From NCBI GenBank assembly GCA_021733925.1, contig JAIPJY010000017.1, forward strand, positions 1-64,000: 64,000 nucleotides of DNA. Reading direction: 5' to 3'. The stretch is from Prosthecobacter sp. GTDB taxonomy: Bacteria; Verrucomicrobiota; Verrucomicrobiia; Verrucomicrobiales; Verrucomicrobiaceae. A program made the translations under genes and the position numbers. Positions 18,238-25,894 of this stretch are shown in pieces (position 1 is the stretch's first letter; the number at the start of each line of letters is the position of its first letter). The notes beneath the pieces are model-generated. The model did not search any database. It worked only from the letters and a program-made list of their open reading frames with translations, and was not told the origin of the DNA.

Positions 18238-19187
18238 GCGTTCACGGTGCGGGCGAAGACCGGGACATCCGCAGACAACTCCGGTGTGCCTTGCCCGGTG
18301 AAATCGTAGCTGCCACCGCGCTGCTCGAAGGCCACGCGATCAAACGACACCTGGGCAAAAGCGAGCGCCACGCCCGAGTTCAAAATGGGCGCGCTGTAAG
18401 TGTGGCGCCCGGCACTGCTGTCGAAGAAGCGACCCTGCGGATCGATCATGGCGTAGCTGCCGCGAATGGAGGTGACGGGCTCCGGCACAACACGAATGCC
18501 CGCTTCAGCCACACGATGGTGCCGGGCCACAAAAGCGTCGAACTCCGGACGGGTGACCGACAGCAGATCCATGTGCGCGTCGTTCTGCCCTTCGACCGCC
18601 ATGACCTGCAGCACCTTCCAGCGGGCGATGCCGCTGTCGGCGATGAAGCCGCTCATGTCCTCGCACTGGTTGATGCGATTCACCACGGTGTTGATCTTCG
18701 TGCGCAGGCGCAGCATCGCGGCCTCCGCGAGAATTTGCCCATAGGCTTTCGTGCCCAGAGGCTGGCCTTTGGAGTCATGGCGGCCGATGGCGCGGTTCGT
18801 TTCCGCATCGAGGCTGTCGATGCTGACAGTAAGCCAGTCGAGCATCGGTGCCACGCGGCGCAGGTAGTCCGGCGTGCAACGTGAACCGTTCGTGACAACC
18901 ATCGTCACCAGACCACAGGCCTTGGCATGCGCGATCAGTTCCGGCAGCCACGGGCAGAGCGTCGGTTCGCCGCCGGCGAAGGTGAGCTTGCGCGCCGTTT
19001 TCCCCAGCGGCAACGGAGCCGCCGCGATGGCCTCCACGATGGAGAACATTTGCTCCCGTGGCAGCATGACCCCGCGCACGGAGGGATCCTCATCAAACGT
19101 GGCGTAGCAACCCTTGCAGCGGAAGTTGCAGTTCTTGTTGAGGTGGTAGTTGACGGCTTCGGGGAGGAGGGCGGTGTGCATGCACAC
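18234..19187 (-). CDS. Prokaryotic viperin (radical SAM ddhNTP synthase)
   Basis: 317 residues. The radical SAM cluster motif CNFRCKGC (Cys20, 24, 27) sits in NYHLNKNCNFRCKGCYATF, very like the animal viperin start 'NYHFTRQCNYKCGFC'. The GGEPT motif is at 72-76. Viperin-specific blocks follow in order: NRAIGRHDSKGQ, KINTVVNRIN, RWKVLQVMAVEGQN, VPEP, SYAMIDPQGRFFD and FEQRGGSYDF, each with a clear counterpart in vertebrate viperin. Viperins dehydrate CTP, GTP or UTP to 3'-deoxy-3',4'-didehydro-NTP chain terminators and are known antiviral enzymes in bacteria. Here it is the first gene of an operon ending in cas1-cas2 and has its own upstream operator-like motif. A MoaA or anSME assignment is excluded by the viperin blocks. 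Confidence 0.93.
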   Translation of the reverse strand: MCMHTALLPEAVNYHLNKNCNFRCKGCYATFDEDPSVRGVMLPREQMFSIVEAIAAAPLPLGKTARKLTFAGGEPTLCPWLPELIAHAKACGLVTMVVTNGSRCTPDYLRRVAPMLDWLTVSIDSLDAETNRAIGRHDSKGQPLGTKAYGQILAEAAMLRLRTKINTVVNRINQCEDMSGFIADSGIARWKVLQVMAVEGQNDAHMDLLSVTRPEFDAFVARHHRVAEAGIRVVPEPVTSIRGSYAMIDPQGRFFDSSAGRHTYSAPILNSGVALAFAQVSFDRVAFEQRGGSYDFTGQGTPELSADVPVFARTVNA

Positions 19188-19300
19188 TCTCTACCTTTGT
19201 TCTCCCGCCTAGACGCTCTGGAGGATGTCCAAGGATGTTAGCCTTTTGATGTTTAGTGTGGCGGGGGCGTTGCCAGGCAGACCGCACCAGCAGCCACTGC
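19188..19300 (-). promoter_or_regulatory. Viperin promoter region
   Basis: 113 non-coding bases between the NE0113-family gene stop and the viperin start. Apart from the operator-like motif there is a purine-rich AAAGGTAGAGAG shortly before the ATG that can serve as ribosome-binding site. The gap supports a separate transcription start for viperin, although read-through from the CARF genes is possible. Confidence 0.5.
19223..19239 (-). promoter_or_regulatory. Operator-like motif, viperin copy
   Basis: On the + strand GGATGTCCAAGGATGTT. It lies 35 bases before the viperin start codon and shares the TCC-N2-GGATGT core with four other sites in the locus. Confidence 0.6.
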
Positions 19301-20449
19301 TCAGTCCAGAACGATGTTTTCTGGCACGAGGTCCAGGGAGAAACGCCTGTCCTCCGGCAGCACCACTATCAGCGGACGGGTGCGAATGCCGCCCTCTTCC
19401 AGCCGGTCCTTCAGACTGGAAACATGCTTAGTGATGAATCGTTCGTCGATGGCAGCATAACCACCTTTGGGCTTAGCCTCGCAGCGCCAGTCGCGGAAGT
19501 CATTTTCATTGTGCTGCTCGAAGATGCGTTCCGCAACTTCCGCAACTGCTTCTGCCGCGCCGCCCCACCCATGAATTGGCGGCTTGCATGCCTGGGCACG
19601 CTCGGCCGCACAGCGCATGATCAGGTACTCATTGACCGCCAATTTCACCCGCTGGTCGTTGATGATGGCGACCGGCTCGTCAGCGAGCATCCTCAAACGC
19701 GCGGTCGCACGCACATAGTCCCGAGCGGGCATGGAGGCGCGTTGCACCACATCAGCGAAGGTCCCTGTGGCCTGGCCGACATCGCGGGCGAAAAAGTTTT
19801 GCAGCACTGGGAAGGGAATGTCCGCGAGCTGGATGCCAGCTTCCTTGCTGGAGTGTGTGCTGATAAGTTCACCGAGCTGATTGCGCAGCTCGTGATTCAC
19901 CGCAGGCTGGGTGGGGAAGAAAAACGGCGGTGTCAGCCGGGCGTCGAAAGGCTCGCGCACGAGCACATGGGTCAGGCGGTCCAGCGGCCTGCCGAGCAGT
20001 GTGACGGCGGCATAAAGCAGGGCCCCCATGCTTTTGCGCCCTCCGGCAATCGAGGCGATCAGCCTCTTTTCCGGTTCATTCACAATAGCCCGCACCTGGT
20101 TCAAAATGTAGTTGGCTGCAGCAATGTTGTCCTCCGGTGTGCGGATGTCTGGCAGCGGCACCGTCTTGCCTGCGGCCGTGTCAGGCACGTTGATCACGCT
20201 GTAGTCTTGCATGATCAGCTCGTCAGGCTGCGCACCCACCGCCTCACGCAATGCTTCCCACACTTTTCGCCCGCCAAAGTGGGGCGAGGCGGTGAACAGC
20301 TCACGATCCAGTGCCTTCACACCCTCGGATGTGGTAATGAGAACCACATGGTTCGGCACCACACTCGGTGTTTCATGAGCCAAGGCCCAGACCGTCTCGG
20401 TGACGATGGCAGGTGACATGCCGGTGACGGCGAGGAACGTGGTGGACAT
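19301..20449 (-). CDS. CARF-domain CRISPR protein, NE0113 family
   Basis: 382 residues. The N-terminal half is a CARF (cyclic oligoadenylate sensing) domain: first strand and loop FLAVTGMSPAIVTETVWAL, and the second signature SIAGGRKSMGALLYAAVTLLGR. This matches the CRISPR-associated NE0113 family. No RX4-6H HEPN ribonuclease motif is evident in the C-terminal half, so its output is unclear; it could be a weak nuclease, a ring nuclease or a transmitter. The ATG at 20449 is chosen because it starts the first CARF strand. It is the third gene of the card1-csx3 unit. Confidence 0.88.
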   Translation of the reverse strand: MSTTFLAVTGMSPAIVTETVWALAHETPSVVPNHVVLITTSEGVKALDRELFTASPHFGGRKVWEALREAVGAQPDELIMQDYSVINVPDTAAGKTVPLPDIRTPEDNIAAANYILNQVRAIVNEPEKRLIASIAGGRKSMGALLYAAVTLLGRPLDRLTHVLVREPFDARLTPPFFFPTQPAVNHELRNQLGELISTHSSKEAGIQLADIPFPVLQNFFARDVGQATGTFADVVQRASMPARDYVRATARLRMLADEPVAIINDQRVKLAVNEYLIMRCAAERAQACKPPIHGWGGAAEAVAEVAERIFEQHNENDFRDWRCEAKPKGGYAAIDERFITKHVSSLKDRLEEGGIRTRPLIVVLPEDRRFSLDLVPENIVLD

Positions 20450-20524
20450 GATGGGGAAATGACGAATTAAGAAATCCAAATGACGCAGTATTAAGGCCAC
20501 TCGGGCGGAGCTGAGTGGGATAAT

Positions 20525-20767
20525 TCAATGCGGGTTGTGATCGAACACAACGACTGGCCCGGTGACAGGCGAGTCATAGGTCAGTATGCGGGCGATGCCG
20601 TGCAGGGCGTGGGCGATCCGCAAGTAAAGCCAAATTGGGCCAGGGCCGGTGAGAGTCACATCCGCACCTCGCGGCACAACCGTCTTCACCTCTAACTCAT
20701 AAGCAGGCAGGTCGGCGAGCTTGGCGGTGCCAGTGGCAGCATAGAGCGTGGAGAGGTCGAGGGTCAT
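20525..20767 (-). CDS. csx3: Csx3-family protein (Crn3-type cA4 ring nuclease)
   Basis: 80 residues. The segment GPGPIWLYLRIAHALHG followed by ILTYDSPVTGPVVVFDHNP matches the core of Csx3 (compare GRGPIWLHCFLAHKYHH ... YDPRLGAVVVQSH in the archaeal protein). Csx3 degrades cyclic tetra-adenylate and so switches off type III signalling; that is known for the family. This copy is near the short end of the size range and ends shortly after the last motif. Its start overlaps the stop of the Card1-like gene by ATGA. Confidence 0.88.
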   Translation of the reverse strand: MTLDLSTLYAATGTAKLADLPAYELEVKTVVPRGADVTLTGPGPIWLYLRIAHALHGIARILTYDSPVTGPVVVFDHNPH

Positions 20768-21993
20768 CGGGAGAAAATGCCGGATTGATAGACATTATCG
20801 CCTGTAATGAGGCGAATGCCGAGCTTGGCAGCCTGCTGTTGAAGGTTGGCTGCCACTTTCCCGTGGGGTGGTTGAAGGACAGCCAAAAAGCGGCGATTGA
20901 AGCTGCCCCCCATGGTGGCGGCACGGGCTCGCACCTCCTCCAGGAGGGGAAGCAAACGAGCCTTAGCGCCACCACGTTTGCAGTTGATGTAAAGAAGCTC
21001 CACACCGTCGACGCCAAGAATGTCCTCCTCGGTGTCGGGGCCGTTGCGCTCACCAACCTGGGCAGACCAGCGGAGATCACGAAAAAGGGAGCTCTTCTGT
21101 GCAGCATCACTGACGATGACCTCCCACCAGGCTCCGGTCAGGAAAGCTGCAGCCTGTTGTATGGGGGCCACAGCTTTGAAGTAACGTGCAGCGAAGTCAG
21201 GGACCTGATGGTTGACTAGGTGATCCAACTCAGCGCGGGTGGAATTTGGCAGCAGGACTTCAGAATCTGAGGGACCGGGGCGCACCAAATCAGCCTCGAC
21301 CGCGAGCATGGCGACAGGAGCTGGCAACCGGATGGGTTTGTCCAGTATTGGAAGCCAGTCCTTCGGCGTGCGTGGTTCCAGACCTTTGGGGAAAAGACCC
21401 GTGGGACCGTGAACAGCGGCATGGGTGGCCTCCTCGTCTGAAATGTGGTTAAAAAGGTGCTCCGCCAGCGGCAGCATGACTTGCCAGGACTCGCCACTGG
21501 TGATGCGGGATACGCCGTTGGCGATGCCCAGGACGTCCACCCGCAGTTGATTGCGAATGGGAGTGAAGCTCCAGTCACCAGAGAGTAGCGTGCTCATTTC
21601 AGGGCTGGTGGCCCCATCCACGAAGCAGGCGTCCTGGGTGTCAACATACAGAGAAGGCACTTTCTTTGTCTGCGCGGCCGCAAAGGCACCAATACTCATG
21701 AGTTTGGTGCCACCGGTGAAGTTGACCACTGTTTGCATGCCCTCCTTGGATTTAGACAGAGCTTCTGTCACTACATTAAAACACTCGGGAATTCCCGGCA
21801 TGTCTGAAAGCTGAATGGACTCCGACTCGGGATCGATACCTGCCGCCTTGGCTGCTGCTTTCAGCACCGCAGAACGTGCTGCAGTCCTGGGCGTGACAAG
21901 GTGGACAAGCTTTTGTGGCTTGAGGCGGAGAATTGGCAGGAGGTTTTGAATGGTCTGCTCGCTGATGAGCTGGATGAGCGTTGTAGGTTGCAT
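20764..21993 (-). CDS. Card1/Can2-like CARF nuclease
   Basis: 409 residues. The N-terminal CARF-like domain shows LVHLVTPRTAARSA and VVNFTGGTKLMSIGAFAAA (about residues 29-107), the DUF1887/Card1 layout. The C-terminal third is a restriction-endonuclease-like fold with GAWWEVIV (about 287-294) and EEDILGVDGVELLYINCKRG (321-341). In a PD-(D/E)xK core the position two before the Lys is normally Glu; here it is Asn337 before Cys338-Lys339, so catalytic competence should be checked. Known relatives are activated by cA4 to cut ssDNA, ssRNA or nick dsDNA. An operator-like motif precedes the gene. Confidence 0.9.
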   Translation of the reverse strand: MQPTTLIQLISEQTIQNLLPILRLKPQKLVHLVTPRTAARSAVLKAAAKAAGIDPESESIQLSDMPGIPECFNVVTEALSKSKEGMQTVVNFTGGTKLMSIGAFAAAQTKKVPSLYVDTQDACFVDGATSPEMSTLLSGDWSFTPIRNQLRVDVLGIANGVSRITSGESWQVMLPLAEHLFNHISDEEATHAAVHGPTGLFPKGLEPRTPKDWLPILDKPIRLPAPVAMLAVEADLVRPGPSDSEVLLPNSTRAELDHLVNHQVPDFAARYFKAVAPIQQAAAFLTGAWWEVIVSDAAQKSSLFRDLRWSAQVGERNGPDTEEDILGVDGVELLYINCKRGGAKARLLPLLEEVRARAATMGGSFNRRFLAVLQPPHGKVAANLQQQAAKLGIRLITGDNVYQSGIFSR

Positions 21994-22248
21994 GGAGAGA
22001 GAATAATTGATTCCGGAGATATGTCGCGGCGGAGCAGGTCCGGGGATGTCAGGTGTAAAGCGTGACGAGGATGATCAATCAATGGCTCCCGCCAAACCTC
22101 TGTGCTGCATCTCCCCTCGCGCCAGAGGAATTCGCTTCTAAGTAACCCCAATAGCGTAAACTAAGCAGGGGGGGGCATGTCGGCGATCTTGGTGAGGATT
22201 AGTGCGGAGAGGGGGAAGCTGCCGATGGACGCCGCACTTAAATCCCTG
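21994..22248 (-). other. Gap between Card1-like gene and cmr1, possible lost Cmr1 tail
   Basis: No annotated gene, but the half next to cmr1 has an open frame that looks like coding sequence (see the cmr1 frameshift finding). The other half contains the operator-like motif and the presumed promoter of the Card1-like gene. Confidence 0.45.
22034..22050 (-). promoter_or_regulatory. Operator-like motif, Card1 copy
   Basis: On the + strand GCAGGTCCGGGGATGTC. It is the most divergent of the five sites in its left half but keeps the TCC-N2-GGATGTC part exactly. It lies 40 bases before the Card1-like start codon. Confidence 0.5.
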
Positions 22249-23124
22249 TTAACGCCGACGTGGGGGGGCGGTTGGGGCCGGGCCTTCAAATAGCTTTGGA
22301 ATCAGTATTTTTGAAGTCGATCGACCTAGGACTCTGTTGTGTGGGGCTTCAAGAGCGACCCACGTCAACTGGCCGGTTTCTAACAGCAAAGGACGGAACC
22401 GGACGGCGCTGGCCTGCCGTGGTTGAATACCTCCGAGCGCCGAATACCGTTCAGCTTTGTGTTCCTTTCGAAGTTTGTGGCGAAGCCAGGCACTCCAGTC
22501 ACGCAGCGCTGACTCCCAGGTGTTGAAGCTATCTGGTTGTGCTCGAAGGCACACCTGAAATCCAGCTTCCGTCAGAGGCCGGATCAAGTCACGCCAAGGC
22601 TTGGATTGCTTGCAGTAGAAGGCACCCAACCCCCTGGTCGCTCGAAGACCGATTGTTCCGAAACAAAGGAAGGCCGCCAAGGCAAGGTCCAGTCGTTCTT
22701 GCAGTTGATGACTGAGCGGTCGAATTTGAGTAATAACTACATTAAAGCTCGATTTCGGAGGAATAGCGCCTTTTGGCTGCCACCTTGGTCCTGTGATTTT
22801 AGGGCCGGCATTGGCGGGCTTGCCTGAGGCGGAGGCAAAATGCCAAGTGTAGTTCTCATCGCTATTCTGATCGATGATTGGAGGGTTCCAGACGGGTCCG
22901 CGTCTGTAGTCTGCAATGACGATTCGTAATGCACTACCCACGCCTGCTTCACCGGCGACAGCTCCAAAAACGGCGGTTTCATCGGCAGCGTTACCTCCTA
23001 GTGCACGAAGCCACCATCGAAGTTGACCGCGAATACTGGGTGCTCGAATTTCCGCCTCCGCAGGATTGGCCCCGGCGCAGAAGCAGGGCGTAATAAGTTC
23101 GAGGGTGTATGTTTGTCGGGTCAT
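22249..23124 (-). CDS. cmr1: Type III-B RAMP protein Cmr1
   Basis: 291 residues. The RAMP start YTLELITPCFCAGANPAEAEIRAPSIRGQLRWWLRAL is the hallmark of Cmr1, with later glycine-rich GLRATRGLGAF. In the Cmr complex Cmr1 caps the end of the backbone near Cmr6 and the crRNA 3' side. The start overlaps the Cmr6 stop by ATGA. The C-terminus stops in a run of seven C (minus strand), and the sequence beyond reads as plausible protein in another frame, so the annotated end may be an artefact or a real frameshift. Confidence 0.94.
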   Translation of the reverse strand: MTRQTYTLELITPCFCAGANPAEAEIRAPSIRGQLRWWLRALGGNAADETAVFGAVAGEAGVGSALRIVIADYRRGPVWNPPIIDQNSDENYTWHFASASGKPANAGPKITGPRWQPKGAIPPKSSFNVVITQIRPLSHQLQERLDLALAAFLCFGTIGLRATRGLGAFYCKQSKPWRDLIRPLTEAGFQVCLRAQPDSFNTWESALRDWSAWLRHKLRKEHKAERYSALGGIQPRQASAVRFRPLLLETGQLTWVALEAPHNRVLGRSTSKILIPKLFEGPAPTAPPRRR

Positions 23125-24521
23125 GGCATCTTGCCGAGGTTGAGGGTTTTGCTGAGGGAGCGAATGGCCTGGTCCACGGTGGCCAGATCCCCCTTGGTGG
23201 CCTTGGACTTAAAGTCCTGCCAGTAGGCAAGGCGGGAGCCACGGAGAGCACGCAGGATGGCAGGTTTTTCTGCATCAGTGGGCCCTCCTTTCTTTGGATC
23301 TTTGCAGAACGCCCTGACTTTTGAATCGAACTGGCCATCGCTGAGGAGTTCGATTTTCTTATCCTCTCTCTCCTCCGGACTCAGTCCTTCAAGGGCGGCT
23401 TCGAGCTCTGCCTTTGCAGCTGCCTTGGCCTTCGCCTCTAAATCTTGACGAGCTTTCAACTCGGCAGCCGCCTGTTCTTCTCGACGTCTCTTTTCAGCCG
23501 CCGCCCGATGTTCGAGTACCGATTCGTTGAAAGATTCCGATGCATCAAACGAGCCATAGCCCGCGTTAGCCTTGGCTCCGATACCAAATGTCTCAAGACC
23601 CGTGCGAAGCGCGCAAACAGCAAACGTCAAAAGAAGCTGATTTGCGTTCCGCAGAGGGATTAGCGGAAAGGTGAAACAGTCGTGCTCTCGTTGTTCTTTG
23701 ATGGCGGGGAAAAGCACTGGAACAGGTTCCTCCGTGTCGGCGGCTACGGCATTGGGATTGGTGCTTTCGTAATATGCGGTGTGATGAGGGGTGAGGATGT
23801 CTAGAACCAGCCCGGGATCACGGTTGGGGCTGGCATGGAGGAAAGCGATGCAGCCGGCGAAGTTTGGCAGAGAGTCCCACGGACGTTCCTCATTGCCAAT
23901 CGCTGCGTCGAGTTGCTCGCAAAGCATACATGCGGATCTCACAAAGACTTCGCCCGGACCTGCGCATGCCCAAACAAGATCAGACACCCAGTTGCCCCCT
24001 TTGTTCTTTTCGGTGCTCCAGTCCTGTTCCACCCAGCCGAAGACGAGACAAACGCACGTGAGAAGTTCCTCTGGAGTATTGAATACAAGGCAGAGCGGTG
24101 TGAACAGGTTGTCATCGCCGTTCGGCTTTACGCCACTTTCGCACCATTCTCGTAGAGCTGCGAGTGCGGCACGGCGTGCACAGCCTTTGACGGCACTACC
24201 AGGGATGATGGGAAGGCCGTAGCGGTCCAGCGTCAACCCGGCATTCTCCATGACGCCATTGGCCATGCCCACCATGAGCCGGGAAAGCAAGCGGCCATGA
24301 AGAAGGCTCGCGGTGGATGGGTGCCAAAGCTGTGAGGTGACGGGGGGGCTTGCATTCTTTGAAATGAAAGTATCAAACCACGTTTTTCGGCTTCCCTCTT
24401 TGGAGGTAGGATCAGCGAAACGGGCTGCGAACAAGGAGCGACTCTCACAGCGCTCCGCCCGGGAACCAATGACTTGGGCCGTGTCTTGAGGAAGATGCAG
24501 GGGCATGGCAGTTTCAGTCAA
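23121..24521 (-). CDS. cmr6: Type III-B RAMP protein Cmr6, with long C-terminal extension
   Basis: 466 residues. The core block NAGLTLDRYGLPIIPGSAVKGCARRAALAAL is the typical Cmr6 motif, and FGIGAKANAGYGSF is the glycine-rich loop. Family members are commonly about 300-350 residues. Here the last roughly 130 residues (from EHRAAAEKRRREEQAAAELKA on) form a charged coiled coil followed by a helical domain, which is unusual. It should form part of the backbone cap with Cmr1. The stop of Cmr5 is upstream with ATGA overlap. Confidence 0.93.
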   Translation of the reverse strand: MTETAMPLHLPQDTAQVIGSRAERCESRSLFAARFADPTSKEGSRKTWFDTFISKNASPPVTSQLWHPSTASLLHGRLLSRLMVGMANGVMENAGLTLDRYGLPIIPGSAVKGCARRAALAALREWCESGVKPNGDDNLFTPLCLVFNTPEELLTCVCLVFGWVEQDWSTEKNKGGNWVSDLVWACAGPGEVFVRSACMLCEQLDAAIGNEERPWDSLPNFAGCIAFLHASPNRDPGLVLDILTPHHTAYYESTNPNAVAADTEEPVPVLFPAIKEQREHDCFTFPLIPLRNANQLLLTFAVCALRTGLETFGIGAKANAGYGSFDASESFNESVLEHRAAAEKRRREEQAAAELKARQDLEAKAKAAAKAELEAALEGLSPEEREDKKIELLSDGQFDSKVRAFCKDPKKGGPTDAEKPAILRALRGSRLAYWQDFKSKATKGDLATVDQAIRSLSKTLNLGKMP

Positions 24522-24880
24522 ATGTTGGCCGGCTTCTTCGCAAAGCGCTTCAGATAGGCAAGAAAGGCGAGTGCCTCTGTGGTGGCCCGTTGGAGTGCCA
24601 GGCTGTTCTGCCCAGCCAGATCAGTGATCAGGCTCTGGCCGGTTGAGGCATTGGTAAGACCCCGTGATTTCAAGAAATCAGCAATGGCGTTGAAGGCGTT
24701 CTTCATACCCACTCTCTTTTCCTTTCCGTCTTCGCAACAAAATGCGCCAGCAGCGAGGAGACCGCTGGTCAGAATTAGCGCAGGAATGCCTACAACGTCG
24801 CTGCGATTGAAAGGGTGGATTCCGCCCTCTGGCAAAACTTTCGCTGCAGCAGCAGCACGAACTTGGTCGAGGTTTTTCAT
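24518..24880 (-). CDS. cmr5: Type III-B small subunit Cmr5
   Basis: 120 residues, all helical, as expected for the Cmr small subunit that lines the target RNA path. Order between cmr4 (5 bases upstream) and cmr6 (ATGA overlap) is canonical. Sequence signals are weak, as is normal for the family: an N-terminal helix KNLDQVRAAAAAKVL and the region ILTSGLLAAGAFCC. Confidence 0.87.
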   Translation of the reverse strand: MKNLDQVRAAAAAKVLPEGGIHPFNRSDVVGIPALILTSGLLAAGAFCCEDGKEKRVGMKNAFNAIADFLKSRGLTNASTGQSLITDLAGQNSLALQRATTEALAFLAYLKRFAKKPANI

Positions 24881-24885
24881 GGAAA

Positions 24886-25833
24886 TCAGGCTCCTTTCTT
24901 TTCGTTGAGGGTGACGCTGCAGAAGCCAAGTCCTGTTGAGGCGTCGCCGCCGAACTGGAAGACCTTGGTTTTCTCCACCATTTGGCTGAAGGTACTGAGA
25001 GCATCGTCGATTGTTTTCTTCTGGAGATCTCCTGCAGGCACCCGGCTGCTGGTGGCGCTAATGACGGAGTAGAAGAGGGCGTCAGCAGGCACGTTCTCTT
25101 GGTTGAACAGGCCTCCCGGATCGGCAGTGCCGGTTTCATCCGAGATGCGGACGTGCTGAGCGACCTCACATGTGGTCGTGACGAAGTGCGACATTATGCC
25201 GTTGGAGAGGATAACCAATCGGGAGGCGATGCTCTTGAACAACTCGTCATCAATCAAGCCGGCGAGCGCCGTGGCCAATTCCGCAGGATAAGTGCCGCTG
25301 TGGGTAAAACAGTATTCTTCGAGCACGATCTGGTTATCGAGAGCCAGGGGGCCATCCCCTTTGAAGATGGCCTGTTTATCCTTGGGTTCCTCAGGAATCT
25401 GGGCTGAAATCACGCCATCCCTTCCTGCGCGCTGCAACATGAGAGGGCAGGTGATCCAAGCGTAACTTCCTTTGGCGCTTCGGATGGGGAATGCGAGCAG
25501 CCGTGCCTCGGAGAAGAGTAGCGACCCCGCAAAAGGGAGATCGGTGGTGTCAGATCCGAAAAGCCAAGCTGCTTCGTCAGCTTGTTTGAGGACGACCTTT
25601 TTCTTGCCGTCTACGTCTGAATTTTCAGCCGAAAGGCGCTGCTTGCTCCCTTTACCGTTGTCATGAGTCGCAGGCCATTGATCGGCAAAGCTGCCCTTCA
25701 GCGAGGAACCTGGAATGATCGGAAAGCCGGTGTGTCGCTCGCGCTGGATGGGTTGGTCGATCGCGCCGATGCTGGCGCCGGCGCCAACGTGGAGGGGAGT
25801 GCGGGTGAAGAGGTGGAGGATCTTGCTGGTCAT
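24886..25833 (-). CDS. cmr4: Type III-B backbone ribonuclease Cmr4
   Basis: 315 residues from the ATG at 25833; the open frame extends upstream, but the family's first strand begins at SKILHLFTRTPLHVGAG. The block GAIDQPIQRERHTGFPIIPGSSLKG holds the conserved Asp26, the residue that in Cmr4 cuts target RNA every six nucleotides. A RAMP glycine-rich stretch FQFGGDASTGLGFCSV lies near the C-terminus. An operator-like motif 44 bases upstream overlaps the end of cmr3, suggesting an internal promoter. Confidence 0.96.
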   Translation of the reverse strand: MTSKILHLFTRTPLHVGAGASIGAIDQPIQRERHTGFPIIPGSSLKGSFADQWPATHDNGKGSKQRLSAENSDVDGKKKVVLKQADEAAWLFGSDTTDLPFAGSLLFSEARLLAFPIRSAKGSYAWITCPLMLQRAGRDGVISAQIPEEPKDKQAIFKGDGPLALDNQIVLEEYCFTHSGTYPAELATALAGLIDDELFKSIASRLVILSNGIMSHFVTTTCEVAQHVRISDETGTADPGGLFNQENVPADALFYSVISATSSRVPAGDLQKKTIDDALSTFSQMVEKTKVFQFGGDASTGLGFCSVTLNEKKGA

Positions 25834-25877
25834 GTGGCGTGCAGTTTGATGTGAAAGCAGAGGGTTGTCTTTTGAGT

Positions 25878-25894
25878 GGATGTCCGGGGATGTC
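25878..25894 (-). promoter_or_regulatory. Operator-like motif, cmr4 copy
   Basis: On the + strand GGATGTCCGGGGATGTC. It overlaps the last codons of cmr3 (stop at 25893) and lies 44 bases before cmr4. A regulatory site inside an otherwise tight cmr operon is unexpected unless it controls a new transcript. Confidence 0.6.

Noticed and set aside
18234-19187. Reading the radical SAM protein as MoaA-like or an anaerobic sulfatase maturase
   Set aside because: No C-terminal SPASM or MoaA cysteines; instead the viperin-specific blocks occur in order.
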